Assembly (NCBI RefSeq): GCF_028583425.1
Contig: NC_072795.1
Location: 68,586,001-68,650,000 of the forward strand
Length of the DNA stretch: 64,000 bases
Direction of reading: 5' to 3'
Source of the DNA: Eublepharis macularius
Lineage: Eukaryota > Chordata > Lepidosauria > Squamata > Eublepharidae
How positions within the stretch are numbered: position 1 is the stretch's first letter; each line of letters opens with the position of its first letter. The notes under the pieces were generated by a model, which was not told the DNA's origin, ran no database searches, and was given only the letters and a program-made list of their open reading frames with translations. The position numbers and the translations under genes were made by a program. Positions 1 through 11,869 of the stretch are shown here, piece by piece.

Positions 1-161
1 TTGTGTATGAGTGTATTGTGTGCAAAGGAGAAACATGATAGTGACATCAAGTCCTTGTGTTCTTCTTAGAGCAACTGATAATATTTTAGATGATTTCATT
101 ATCCTTGGGTCACATTTGACCTCTCTTGTTTTGTTTTGTTTTGCTTTGTTTTGTTTTGCAG
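1..161 (+). other. NEURL1: NEURL1 intron, 3' end only
   Basis: Tail of the intron that precedes the first visible NEURL1 exon. It ends in a TTTTG-rich pyrimidine tract (about 127-157) and a TTTTGCAG acceptor whose AG is at 160-161. Open reading through this stretch is fortuitous: the protein match starts only after the acceptor. Confidence 0.85.
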
Positions 162-842
162 ATAGTGAAATTATTCCTCCTGACTGCCTCCGTCCAAGAT
201 CCTTCACAGCCATCCGCCGTCCCTCACTGCGCAGAGAGACTGAGGATACCCGACTGTCTGTGAGCCTTTGTGATCTCAACCTCCAGGAGGAGAACTTCCA
301 TGTCATGGCTGCCATGTGTCCTATCCCTCAGAACTCCCTCAACTCTCAACATTCCCATCTTCTACCATCCCAGCTTGAAAGTGATCTCCGTTTCCACCAG
401 CTAAGAGGAGCTCATATCAAAATTCTGGATGACCAGACCGTGGCTCGTCTGGAGCATGCTCGGGAAGAAAGAACTTTGGTTTTTACCAGCAGGCCTCTTA
501 GAATCAATGAGACTATATTTGTCAAAATTAACAAATCCAACACTTCGCGTACTGGTACACTCTCCTATGGGGTGACCACTTGTGATCCTAGCACCCTGAG
601 GCCTAGTGACCTTCCTTATAATCCAGAGTCTTTAGTGGATAGAAAAGAGTTCTGGGCAGTTTGCAGGGTGTTGGTGCCTCTTCAGAGTGGAGACATTTTG
701 GGTTTCACGGTGAATTCAGAAGGTGAACTGCATTTGAGCCACAATGGAGCAAGTGCTGGCATGCAGGTCTGCGTGGACTGTTCCCAGCCACTGTGGATGT
801 TCTTCGGTTTACATGGAGCAGTGATGCAAATCCGTGTTCTGG
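162..842 (+). CDS. NEURL1: NEURL1 coding exon: linker and second NHR (Neuralized) domain
   Basis: Internal exon of neuralized E3 ubiquitin protein ligase 1. It opens with the linker [20 protein letters not shown], highly similar to mammalian NEURL1 as I remember it. From about position 392 it encodes NHR domain 2, with key strings [77 protein letters not shown] and [22 protein letters not shown] domains bind substrates such as the Notch ligands Delta and Jagged, and the protein acts at the plasma membrane and endosomes; in neurons NEURL1 is also reported to ubiquitinate CPEB3. The acceptor is CAG at 159-161 and the donor GTACAT at 843-848. The exon starts in phase 1 (AT completing a GAT codon) and ends with one G that completes GGT with the next exon. 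NHR1 and the start codon lie left of the window. The residues and the neighbouring gene favour NEURL1 over NEURL1B. Confidence 0.95.
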
Positions 843-1494
843 GTACATTTTGTCTCTCAATTACATCTTGCATATGGGAAATTATATAGAGCAAATTCCC
901 TGGAAAAGCAACATAGAAATTTTCTAAATTTCTAAATATTGGAGTGGGTGGGGTAGTGGTAGCACTGAAAAATAGTGTTGGGGGAGCAAAAAAAGGGCAG
1001 TATAGATTATGTGGGGCAAGCTGTGTGTGAGAGAGAGTTTAGAGGCAAGCCATGCAGTAAGTATGTTTGTTTGGTCAGCAAGCCACATTTTCAGCCACCA
1101 GTATCACCTGTGGAACTTTATCAGTTGTGAAGAAGACAAGTAATTTTTTTATCCATCTTTTGTTCTTATGGGGTGGAAAGAATGGAAAGGAAATAACATA
1201 CTTGCTTAATTTAGGCAACACAAAAACATATTCCTCACAGAAAATTAAGAAATTGGTTTTATAGCACTGGAATCTTACACTCAGCATTGACAAACAGTAT
1301 TCTCTCCTACATGAACAAGACTTGTAAGTATTGATTCCATTTGAAGTAAGAAATTTAGCTTTATATCATATTGTTTTGAGGAACAGACTTTTTAACGGAA
1401 TCCAGTCATGCAATTTAATATTTAATTAACTGATTGATCTGTAATCTGTCAAATTTTTCACCTGCCCTTCTTTCAAGCATCTCCCTTCTTCCAT

Positions 1495-1645
1495 TTTGTC
1501 TTCACAACAATGCTGTGCGGTAGGTTAGGTTGAGGGAGAAAGAATTAAAAGCCCTATGTCATCTGGAAAACTTAATAACAGATAGAGAATTTAGCCTGTT
1601 TCTTTGATCCTAATACTCTAATCATTATGCCACATTTATGCATAA
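1495..1645 (-). repeat. Degraded MIR/CORE-like tRNA SINE
   Basis: Read on the minus strand it resembles the squamate MIR-like SINE: a head corresponding to GCATAATGATTAGAGTATTA, then TCATCTGG-type core remnants, and CTGTGGAATT-type sequence followed by ACAACAATGCTGTG near 1505. It lacks a clear A-rich or GTT tail and is well diverged, so it is an old copy. Confidence 0.55.
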
Positions 1646-1944
1646 CATTATAAATGCCATTGATAGTGAATAGTTACCAAAGGTTAGGCTTACTGTTAGC
1701 CTGCTTATGGTGGGATGGGTAGAATCCTGGGGCTTCTATCTGTTGCATGCTGCCTCTCAGATCAGTAGAGGGGGGAAGGGGAAGGAAAGGCTCCAGTTTA
1801 GTCAAAAGCATGTCACTTCCAGGTACAACTCAGATTCACCGGAGAGTTTTACCATAGAGTTGTGGTGATCATTAGAGCTACCATTGTCACTTCCTTTTAT
1901 TCCCACCCAACTCACTGATTTTAACATACTTTATAGGATGAAAT

Positions 1945-2012
1945 GAATTAGGGGAGAATGGTGTAAGCCATTTTGGGTCCCCATTGGGGAGAAAACAGGG
2001 ATATAAATAAAG
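1945..2012 (+). repeat. 3' end of SINE/LINE with L2-like tail
   Basis: The string GTGTAAGCCATTTTGGGTCC, then CCCCATTGGGGAG and GGGATATAAATAAAGTAAAT, is the standard 3' end of a common squamate SINE. A fuller copy with the same tail lies at 58720-58921. Confidence 0.65.
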
Positions 2013-4306
2013 TAAATAAATATTTACACCATCAAGTGCCTTCCCCTCCAGCCCATGCTCATTGCCTCCGGAGTCAGGGCTCTGGGGGTTTCAGGGGAAA
2101 AGCTGCTGCTTCTGATTGCCAAGATTGGGAGAAAGATAAGGGGCAGAATGAGAAAAACCATTCTCAGGGGTGAAAATGGCCTCTGAAGAGATTTTCGGGG
2201 ACTGCTGCACTGATTTTGGAGCAGTGAAAATACACACCTCCATCTATCCCACTGTCTGATCAGCCAAGAATGTCTGGGCTGACAGTTACAGGGCACAATG
2301 GAAATTTAAGTTCTTCACCATGCCTGCTGCCCACTCTTGATTGGACCCCACACTCTTTTTTGCAACTCCCTCCCACTGAGAGAGAGAGAGAAAGAGAAGC
2401 AGTCTGTTTTTCCCCAGATGGGAGCCAGGAGAGGCAGCCAGCTTGGTGGGGGTGGGTGAGGCAGGGCAGGCAAAGAAGCCCCCCAGCTGAGAAGGGGAAA
2501 GGAGAAAAAGCACAACCTGAATGAACAAAAATGAACTGCCCACCTTGCAGCACAGGGGAGAGTCTTCACAGCGACAATAAAACTGTACCTACCTCTTTCA
2601 CGGAGGGGGAGAAACTACTTTGCTGCTTAATGAGAGGAAGCTTCCTTTTCTCCTCTCAGATTGGAAATGATGGAAATGCTAACACTGCTACATTTTGCCT
2701 TCACTAGCCCACCCTCCCCACAGCCAAGCCGTTGTTTTCTTGTTTTTCTCCTTTATTTTTTCACTTCCTTTCTATTTTAACCCTTGAACACCACCTCCTC
2801 TGCAACTCTGCTCCTTTGAAACTGCTGGTTTCCTGGAACTCATATGTATGCCCATTTCCCCCCTCAATTTATTTACCAGATAGCAAGAACAAATACCAGT
2901 CTATCCAGATCGACCATCCAGACTATCAGGCAACCCTAGCTACCACAGTAGCACTAGGCCAAGTCCAGTGCCAGCAGTGAAGTATTCCTAACCCTTCTGT
3001 AATGGCTGGTAGGAGGCATATTTGCTGTGGGTTGATAGTCTTCCTGCAAGGGCATAGCAATCATGTGTACTCTGCCTTGCTTTGATTTGTTAAATCAAGG
3101 AGATGTACACTGGAGTGCATAGGAAGAACTAAATTGTTAAAGGTTTTAGAACAAAAGGGATAATGAAGTAATTTAGTGTTGCTGCAGGAGGAAGAAGTAA
3201 GTAGCCTTAATACTGTCAGGTCCATCTTTCTAAAGAGATTCTAGATTTCAAGAAAGTGAAATTGTTCACCAGACTGGAGAATCTGATCTACAAAGGACAG
3301 TTATGGATTGAACTCACCCCTGAATACTGCTGGGAGATCTCTATAATAGTGGCTTTTTTATGCTATAGATTAATCATTAAAGGTGACTTAAGCACTACAA
3401 CTGCTGGGCTCATCACCTCGTCCTTTTTAAAAATCTGATCTTCTTTCAGCTTGCAACAATTTTGCTATCTTGGGAAAATGCTGTTAATCAGTTAAAATGA
3501 AGCCCCTGCAAGACAAGCTTGGCAAACACAATCCATGACTGCACAAAAATGTGCCAAATGGGTCTCTTCCTTTAACTAGAAATTGCTCTGGGGCACTCCT
3601 AAGCTTTATGAGCCATGTTTTAATTTTGTGTTATGGAAAATGGACTTATTAAAAAGACAGAAATTTATCATACCAGTGTTCTAAGGCACTTCACTGTCTA
3701 AAGTGTTCAACAAACCTCAAGGCAGACAGCACTTTAGTGCTTCAGTAGAAATTTGTTTGGAAGCAGCTTCTTTCGGGTTTCTGGTATCTGTCTAAAGTTT
3801 TTTAGATGCTTTCGGCACATCCTGGGAAAGCATTAACTATGTTAAATATTGTGTGAGACCTTCCATCAGGCTCAAATGTTTTTTTAAAATTTATTTTGCC
3901 TTGCACATTAGACGTACATTAGTAATGTTAATTAGTAAGCAACGTCCAAAGGGACTTAATCTTTGGTCGCTAAAGGGTTGTGCTCTGATGTTACATACTG
4001 CCATAAGCAAATTTTCTATTTTGTCATCATTTAAACTGAAATGAGTGTAATCTGCTCAGTGCCTGGGATGAGAACCATGCTTTGAACAGGCTCCAGGGTC
4101 ACCCTGATCAATGTTAGCCTTTGTTCCTAAAAGTGTTTTCACAACTCACACTAAGAATGCCTTTTAGTCTTGGGATGTCACTATGAGTATTATTAATGCA
4201 TGATAGCAAGTAGAAGCAAGCTTTTTTAATGGTGTACTCTAGACACTTGCAGTTTTTTATGAGATGTTGTTGTTCTTAGTGGATCTCTTCTTTTCCCCCG
4301 AAGACC

Positions 4307-4598
4307 TAGGCCCTTTCCACACGTTCTTAAAGGGACGACCTACTCACCGATTGCTGCGGCTTTCCCCCTTGACTCCAGATGTCTCTGTTTTCAAAATGTT
4401 TGCAGGCTGTTTGGCTTCTATTTTTTTGGCACCTTTTCTGGGAGCACCCTTTCCTGTGGTCCCAGAAAGGCACTGAAAAAAATGGAAGCCAAGCACCCTG
4501 CAACCATTTTGAAAATGGAGACATCTTGAGTCAAGGGGAGAAGCTGCTAGTGTTCAGTGAGTGGGCCAACCCTTTAAGGATGTGTGGAAAGGGCCCTG
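4307..4598. mobile_element. Palindromic DNA MITE, about 290 bp
   Basis: The two halves are inverted copies. The left end TAGGCCCTTTCCACACG mirrors the right end, which reads CAGGGCCCTTTCCACACA on the minus strand. The inner parts also match (CTTGACTCCAGATGTCTC against CTTGACTCAAGATGTCTC, and a shared TTTTCAAAATG). CAG/TAG termini suggest a non-autonomous hAT element, but the flanks (CGAAGACC and ATTTCTAT) give no clean 8-bp target duplication. No transposase is encoded. Confidence 0.7.
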
Positions 4599-4797
4599 AT
4601 TTCTATTGGTGCCTAGATGCTCTCTTTTGCCTTGTTTGTTGCTATTCAGAGAAAATGAGTCCAATCCAGCTGTGGTTGTGGACATCACCTACACATGTGG
4701 ATAACTGCTTATATAGTATGGATCTCACATGCTATATTGGGGAAAACTATAATTACTATCATTCAGCTCAGTACAGGGAAGGAGAACATGTTTGCAG

Positions 4798-4965
4798 CTA
4801 AATACATGAAGCTGCTTTATACTGAGTCAGACAATTGATTTAGCAAGCTTAGTATTTTCTCCTCTGAAAGGCAGCAGCTGTCCAAGGTCACATCTCCCAC
4901 TTCCTGATGCATTTAATTGGAGATACTGGGAATTGAACTTGGGACCTTCTGAGCCATGGTTTGTT
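4798..4965 (-). repeat. tRNA-Ala-type squamate SINE (minus strand)
   Basis: Read on the plus strand it starts ACATGAAGCTGCTTTATACT and continues GAGTCAGACAATTGATTTAG, GGAGATACTGGGAATTGAAC and TTGGGACCTTCTGAGCCATG. This is the reverse complement of the family represented in full at 48345-48530. The tRNA-like head lies at the high-coordinate end and is shortened. Confidence 0.7.
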
Positions 4966-6504
4966 CTGTGACCCCAGGAGTCTTTTACATATGGATAAAA
5001 TCCCTGCATCTAGCCCAGTCCTAGAGATGATCTCAGAATCCAAGTATGAGCAGCCTTGTGGAGCCTCCTGTACCATCACCCCATTTGGGATAGGGGAAAG
5101 AAGTGCAGAAACCTCCAGTTCCTCAGCCATTTGGGCACTCCATTTGGAGTGATTTATGTTTGTTTTTATCAATGTGAAGGTACTGCAAACTGCCACTCAA
5201 GTGGCACATAACCTTTATATTCTGAAAGAATGGAAAATAATAGTCAGAATATTAGGACAGATCAGGATGAAATGATTTGTTAGTATTAAGTGATATATCA
5301 GCTCCTTTATCTTATCAGGCCTTGGCCTGCCTGTGTTGAATAAACTAGATACAGGATTATTTACCATTCTTACTGAATTATGATGTGCTTATCAGGACAA
5401 ATAACGCTTAGCTTACCCTGCATGAATGCTGTAATAAGTTAGGTTTTTTCAGGCTACTTACAAGAGTGACAGACTAGACTAAACTTTCTGATAACACCCA
5501 GGTTTGTTCTTCCAGCAAAATGTGGAGAAGGTTTCAAAAGAGCACAGAACATGTCAGGGAAAATTTTAATGCCATGAGACTTCCCCTCTTGTTATCGGTC
5601 TGTAGAATGACTTTCTTCTTGTTTGGATCTGGCACAGCAGACATATCTATCAATTAAGTTTTAAGTTGCCTCAAGGATAGCAGAATGGAGTGGATTTTAC
5701 TCTTTGGGAATGAAAAAGGGTGGTGGGTGGATAGTCTGAAATTGTTTCTGTTACTCAAAACTTTTACTAGTACAAGTTCATCAGACTTTTGCCTTTGCCA
5801 CTTGGTTACATAAGAACTCTAGAACTGTGTGGAGAAGATTATGTTGCAACTCCTCCCAATTATAATGTTGGTTGGGAGGAACGATACTGGTGTGGGAAGG
5901 AGCTGTGACATGGGCCAGGTGACCTTGGATGTTGATCTTACTGGGAGATGCACTGATAGCTCCCATGCCGTTAAGGGGCACTTAGAACTTATAGTACTTT
6001 TATGTGGCTGCCTGGATTCACTGGATAAGCTGAGGTCAAATGTCAGAGAAAGCTGGGACTGGTGGCAGCTCTGTGGAGAACAGCTGCTGCATACCCACGT
6101 TATATGTTTATAGTAGGAAACATCAGTGGAACACCCAGGCTGCAGCTTTGATATTTGGTGCAAGAGGACATGTAGGTTCTCATCCACAGAGATATAAGCC
6201 ATACTGTTCTCTGGTGATGGAGCCTCATTTAGGCCAAACATATGAGAGGAAGGCTTTTGTTTTGTACATTTCTTGGCTGCTGTTTAATGTCTCTCTTTTT
6301 GTTGTGTGTATATTAACTGTGGTGAGATCTGTTCCCTTCCTAGGGTGTTTACAATATACAGTACAATTCTCTTCATCTGAACAGATGGGGGGAGGATGAG
6401 GGGGAGCAGCTTCCAGAACATTCAGATAATCATCACTAGGGCAAACAGAGGACTGTAACAGATCACCTCATACAGCTAATGGCATTGGGGGGGGGGGATA
6501 AGGG

Positions 6505-6855
6505 GTCAGTTCTGAAACAAATAAGAGAGTCTTGTGGCTATCTTGAAGCAATAAACCAGATACATGGCGAGAGGAAATGGCAGCACCGCAGACTAACTGT
6601 AGTCTTTACTAGGAATGGCTGGAACTGTCCAGTCCCACTTGGCAAAGCTTTGACAGAGCCTGGAATAACATATATCCTTGCTGCCAAAACCCCAGTGTTG
6701 ATTATGGATGCCAGTCTCAGCATGGCTGGGCTTCTGTGTACATACTTGACAGGCCACCCACTGCACTATGGGGGGTCACAACATTTTATTGCTACAGTGC
6801 CAGGGAGGTAGCTGTGTTAATCTGTTGCAGCAAAAAATAAAGAGGTGGCTTGTGG
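6505..6855 (-). repeat. Two partial copies of the CTTGTGGC / TAGTCTGTTGCAG reptile repeat
   Basis: Segments 6520-6545 (AGAGAGTCTTGTGGCTATCT) and 6800-6855 (GTAGCTGTGTTAATCTGTTG, then CAGCAAAAAATAAAGAGG) match the minus-strand 3' end of the dispersed family that is better preserved at 20074-20196. The sequence between them is unassigned. Confidence 0.5.
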
Positions 6856-7155
6856 CATATATAAAGCAATATATATTGCTTCTTGAAAGAGTTTTCATGC
6901 TCTAGAACCCATGTTCCAGGAATCACTTGAAACGATAGAGTTTTGGGTGAATTCTAAAATGTCACCCCTATGCAGTGATGTAACTTCTTGGTTTGCACTG
7001 GAAATGACATCATGGAAATTGGTGCACTGCTGGTCCCCTCATCCCCATTTTGCTCCCAGTGCTCCACTGAGCAGCAGTAAGAGGTCTCCATATTACAGCC
7101 TAATGTGACTTGCAGAATCTCAGGCAGAGATCTTTCTCAGCCCCGCTACTATTGT

Positions 7156-7250
7156 TATTATGGTATAGTATTGCGATTATTATTATTAATGATTTATTAT
7201 AGAAATAGCACCATCAATGTGCATGGCACTTTATGGAGTACAACCTTACA
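7156..7250 (-). repeat. L2/MIR-like 3' tail with (ATT)n
   Basis: A TTATTATTATTAATGATTTA stretch is followed by AATAGCACCATCAATGTGCA and TGGCACTTTATGGAGTA. This is a minus-strand 3' tail of the L2/MIR type. Only the tail is recognisable. Confidence 0.5.
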
Positions 7251-8399
7251 CTCTAAAATGTAACAAAAGGGGGCGGGGATGAGTGGTGAGGGAGATGGAA
7301 GAATATGAGGGTCAAATTAGATGTGATGGAGGTCGCTGATCTCCCAGCATCCTTTTAACAACAATTACAATTGCAAGGTTGATAAAAAAATCAAGGGCGT
7401 GTGGGATCCTGATTTAGGTATCCTGCATGGGTGGAAAGATTAACCCCACCCTTCTCCTGCATGATCATAGTCTGATTTGTGTCCCTGTATGGCTATACAT
7501 GTGCTTTAAAAAATGCTGGGAAGATCTGATCATGTGAATCTTCCAACATCTTGTCAGTGTGGGCCAGTTAGTTATGCCTGAGGTGCAGAGGTAAAAGGCT
7601 ACCAGGTGCAGTCAAATAGGCGACCTTCTTTATTCAAAAGATATGTACCACAGAGCTATGGCCCTCCCCAGTTGAGTGACTGTTGGCCGAAGGAATCAGA
7701 GGATTCCTAGCTTTTTTTTTTAAAACAACCTCTCCCCTGCTGATTGCTGACATTAAAATTTTGTGAATCAAACCATATTGGGCCATTGCAAGGGTTGAGA
7801 GCAGTTTTCTTTCTGTGTTTTGTTTCTTTTCAGTTGAAGTAGTGGAGGAGGAGTCATGGAAATGGTATTATCTAACATAGATCAATGCTTGCCTTCAAAG
7901 GAAAACAAACTCCACTGTGAGCTTGGTTGAGAGTCGTCAGCCCTGCTTATTTTTGAGCTAGAGGCTATCGTTTCCTCCTTCTTCCCCTATTATTTAACTG
8001 ATGATAATCAGTTTAGACTCAATCTACAAAAGCCAAACTGCAGTGTGGTTGCTAGGATAAAATAGCCCAGGACTGCCACGATTAGCCAATATTTGATGTT
8101 GACTTAACAACCCATTCGTAACAACTGCATTTTTTCTGCACATTGTTCTCAATGATCTTGCCATGTGGAGTGTTACATGGAAACAACATTACTCATTTTA
8201 TTACTTTTCACCCCAAATTGTAAAATCAAAATTAAGAAACTGTATATTGCTAAACCAGCTAGGACAACAGGTTACATTGATAAGTTATGGAGACATTGTT
8301 ATGAAGTTTATTTCAGGAGCACACACTCTAGCATATAATTTGAATACTGGCAAGTCCCTGGTTTATAAAATAAGATGGGGAAAGGAGGTGAGAAAAGTT

Positions 8400-8560
8400 G
8401 TTAGCACTTGTGTTAGTCCAAAAGCAAAATTCAAAAACCCAGCCCACATAATACCTTTTATTAAGACCATCCAAATTACACACAACAGGTTATGAGCTTT
8501 CAGGTTCTGTGGAATGCTTCCTCAGGCTGGATGTTACTCTTGCTTTCAGTTCTGTGTCTA
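8400..8560 (-). repeat. Dispersed reptile repeat with hammerhead-like 3' segment, minus strand
   Basis: On the minus strand the segment reads CTGAGGA, a stem-like AAGCATTCCACAGAACC, then GAAAGCTCATAACCTG, followed by TAATTTGGATGGTCTTAATA. This is the layout of the family at 20074-20196 and 55577-55645. Its stem I does not pair well here. It is not protein coding; the readable frame over it is accidental. Confidence 0.55.
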
Positions 8561-8723
8561 GGATTGCCAAGTTCAGACCCAGAGAGGGCTCATGTGCTTT
8601 TAAGAGATTCATACGAGGGAGAATTTCACCTCGTGTGGCTTTTCTCATCACAGTACTATAGTGACATGAGAACCAGTACAAAGTAGACTTTTCCCTCTCT
8701 TTTACTGTTAAAGGGATAGGAAT

Positions 8724-9592
8724 TAGGGATGTGCAGTTCAGATTCAGAATTCAGTAAAAATTACCGAATTTTACCTGATTCGGTAAAATTTGGTGTTACC
8801 AACCTTAAATCTGTATTACCGAATGAAGTCAGAATGAGTGTTCCTTGCAGTTCCTTTGCTAATTAACAGCAAACAAACACTTCTTCCTGTCTTTTTTACT
8901 AGATGGGAGAAAGGAGGGAGAGTGAGTCAGAGGCAGAAGGGGGAAGGGGAAGGAAGGGGGAGGGGATTGGCCAATCCTTGTAGCAGCTCTCCTTTTCTGG
9001 CCAATGGGATTCTTAAGAAGAAGACTGCCTTTTTTAAAATTGCTGCAAGGAGGGTTGCCTCAGTCAGTCTCCTTGACTGAGGTAAGACTCAATCAGCCTC
9101 CATTTTGCTCTGGCCTGGAGATTGAGAGAGACGGCCTGCTTGCTGCTATTAGCTGTTGGCTTTCTCTCCTGGCCTGCTTTGGACTGTAACTGGATCCTGC
9201 TGCCTAATGAGTGGAGTGGAGTTACAAAATGTGAACTTTAAAAAAGTATTTTTAAGCTAGGCTAGTTGTAGGTTTTCCCCACAGGGAATAATAGAAATTG
9301 GAGGTGGCTGGGGGTATGTTTTTGGGGGGCCATAAAATGCCCCCCAGTGTCTAATCTTTATGAAACTTGGGGGGGGGGGTTATTAGAGGACAATGAGGAG
9401 TAGGTCCTCTGCAAATTTGGTGAAATTTGGTGAAAATGATCTCCCCAGGCCACCGGAAATTTCTGGATTGAGTTTCCCATAGGAAACAGTGGCTGAATTT
9501 GTTCCGTATTTCCGAACTGAACTGGAGAATGAATTTGGTATTCCTCAAATTGTGCATTTTCCCCCCAGTTCAGTATTAGTGAACCACATCAA
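8724..9592. mobile_element. Inverted-repeat DNA element with GATGTG termini
   Basis: The left end TAGGGATGTGCAGTTCAGAT and the right end, which reads GATGTGGTTCACTAATACTG on the minus strand, are imperfect inverted repeats. Both ends continue into sequence rich in TTACCGAATTTTACC or CAAATTTGGTGAAATTTGG. The family assignment is open, and the purine-rich middle part (8900-9200) could be an older insertion or unrelated sequence. No transposase frame is seen. Confidence 0.5.
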
Positions 9593-9716
9593 TCAATTTT
9601 TTTTCCTGTGCACAGCCTGAGTAGGAACCCTCTTCAGATTTGGCCTAGTACTCCTGTCTGATAAGCTCTGGATGCAACAATAATGTGTACAACTCCCAAC
9701 TGATAGATAGACAAAG

Positions 9717-9908
<192 letters not shown>

Positions 9909-10126
9909 GCATTTGGTTTCCTTAAAAGTAAGATCAAGCAACTGTGACAGGTTCCATGTAAACTGCAATAAGAAGCTGAGGACCAACAGAAAGTGTGAAT
10001 GATTAATGTTTTCATTGCAATTACAATACAGCTATGAGTCCCAGGCATTTAAAAGCAAACAAACCCTATGATCTTGTGACCATCAACTTTCACTCCCCAG
10101 TTCTAACTTTGGAGCAAGCCATCTTA

Positions 10127-10453
10127 ACAAAACAAAACAAAACAAAACAAAACAAAACAAAACAAAACAAAACAAAACAAAACAAAACAAAACAAAACAA
10201 AACAAAACAAAACAAAACAAAACAAAACAGTGCTTATATACCGCTCTTCTAGACAGATTAGTGTCTCATCCAGAGCAGTGAACAAGTTAGCATTATCATT
10301 ATCCCCACAATACAGCTGGGGGGCTGGGGCTGAGAGGAGTGGCTTACCCAAGGCCACCTACTGAGCTCATGGCAGTAGTGGGATTCGAACCAGTAGAGTG
10401 CTAACCAGTAGAGTGCTGATTCGCAGCTGAACCACTTAACCACTGTGCTACAG
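10127..10453 (-). repeat. tRNA-derived SINE with (GTTTT)n tail, minus strand
   Basis: About 20 AAAAC units (10127-10229) abut a minus-strand SINE body. On the plus strand the body reads TTATATACCGCTCTTCTAGA, then CCCAAGGCCACCTACTGAGC, GGGATTCGAACC (reverse complement of a B box) and ACCACTTAACCACTGTGCTA (tRNA-like head). The pentanucleotide run is therefore an expanded SINE 3' tail rather than an independent satellite. A 15-bp piece of the head (CCAGTAGAGTGCTAA) is duplicated near 10391-10420. Confidence 0.75.
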
Positions 10454-10820
10454 CTTGTGACTAGTAGCAGCTTCCATCCCCATGGGAGCAATTTTTATAG
10501 AAGGATGTTCTGGAGACCAGTTGGCTCCCTGCTCAGTGGCAATAGTCTTTCTCTTGGCCAAGGAGCAGCAGTTATTATTGGGTAGGGGTAGGTGGGCAAA
10601 ATGCAGCCACCAAACCAACTATTATATACTTTCTCTTTTCAAAATAACTAGGACTTAAATCTCAGCAGTTCAGAACTTTGCATTATCACTGTGAGCTTTC
10701 CCCATTTGAACATGATGACACTAGCCATGTTGTGGAGCATGCAGCAACCAGGTTTGCTTGCCCCTGCATATCTGAGCCAGTTCCAGTAAAACTCAATCTG
10801 CATTTCACTCTCTTGTGCAG

Positions 10821-10967
10821 GTTCTACTCTCATGGCTGAGCGACTAGGTCCGTCTGCACCAAGCTCCCCCACTTCATCTCCAAACTCGCCCTCCATCCTC
10901 TGCAGTGGAGTGTCTGACCCCATTCTGAGTACTTGTGGTTCTGGCCCACTTGGCAGCTCAATGGGTG
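10821..10967 (+). CDS. NEURL1: NEURL1 coding exon: Ser/Pro-rich linker between NHR2 and RING
   Basis: The 147-bp exon follows a TCTTGTGCAG acceptor and ends at a GTAAGT donor (10968-10973). Joined in phase to the previous exon it reads [21 protein letters not shown], then [20 protein letters not shown] and GPLGSSMGG. Mammalian NEURL1 has the same motifs here (SxILAERG, SPTSPS, LSDPLLSTCSSGPLGSS). The segment looks disordered and rich in SP and TP sites, so it is probably a flexible tether between the substrate-binding NHR2 and the catalytic RING. The phase is 1 at both ends (two bases completing GGT at the start, one G left at the end). Confidence 0.93.
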
Positions 10968-11627
10968 GTAAGTAAGGACTGGTCATCTTTGCATCTGTTT
11001 CCAATTTCAGTACTACAGGCTGAAAGAGACCCCATCCTAAACTCTTTCCGTTCTTTAAAAGATCTCTGTGTGAAAGATTGTTGTCTGCTCCCACAGACTG
11101 TAAGGGGAAGACGTTTCTAGGGACAATTTTCAAAATTTGAAATCACAGTTGCAAACAAAATTTGTATTTGTATGGTGACCGCTGGATTTCAAAGTAACCA
11201 AATCCAAATTCACAAAGCAGCATGAAATTGGCAAGGGTACATCTATGGAACATGAAGGCACTGGTCCAATAAAGCGCACATGGAACAGCAGGAAAAGTGC
11301 ACACAGTTCTTTTAAAAAGGCAAAACCAGCTATTTGGTAAGAATATTAAGGGCTGTACTTTTGAATGTAGAATAAATGTTTGTGTTTAAGCTACCCTAGG
11401 AACCATTTTTTTAAAAATTTGAGGAGCAGGAGAGATATAAACAAACCTTGCCAATGGGATCAGTCTAACCCAAAACTTTGATAGTGATCAGATCAATGCT
11501 TTATAGAGTTTCACAAGAAATGTATAACAGGTAATCTCCACCTTTTGCTACAGCTTGGCCTTGGAGTCTTATTTTTTTATCCCAGGAATGAGTTGATAAA
11601 AGAATGACAGCATTTCTTATATTTCAG
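10968..11627 (+). other. NEURL1: NEURL1 last intron (660 bp)
   Basis: Donor GTAAGT and acceptor TTATATTTCAG. No repeat or structured element is recognised in it. Confidence 0.9.
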
Positions 11628-11869
11628 GCACTGCTCCAAACTCTCCAGTCAGCATGCCAGAATCCCCTCTTACCCCTTTCATCTCAGGGTCCTGGAATGA
11701 TGAATGCACCATTTGCTATGAGAACATGGTAGACACCGTGATTTACTCCTGTGGACATATGTGTCTGTGCTACACCTGTGGGCTCAAACTCAAGAAGATG
11801 GCCAATGCCTGTTGTCCTATCTGCAGACGTGCCATCAAGGACATCATCAAGACCTATCGCAGCACCTAG
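11628..11869 (+). CDS. NEURL1: NEURL1 terminal coding exon: C3HC4 RING finger and stop
   Basis: After a TTTCAG acceptor the exon reads [20 protein letters not shown], then [60 protein letters not shown] and a TAG at 11867-11869. The RING ligands are visible in order: C-x2-C (CTIC), then SCGHMCLC with the zinc-binding Cys and His, C-x-x-C and CPIC. The RING recruits E2 and gives the protein its ubiquitin ligase activity. The C-terminus TYRST differs by one residue from the TYRSS I recall for human. Two bases at the start complete the GGC codon begun in the previous exon, so the frame is intact. Confidence 0.96.

Noticed and set aside
2690-2945. Possible DNA element ending in GGCAACCCTAG
   Set aside because: The terminus resembles a hAT-like MITE end, but no matching left end or target duplication was found.
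8163-8495. 110-aa plus-strand frame in the NEURL1 intron
   Set aside because: Its end lies inside a dispersed repeat and nothing in it matches a known protein.
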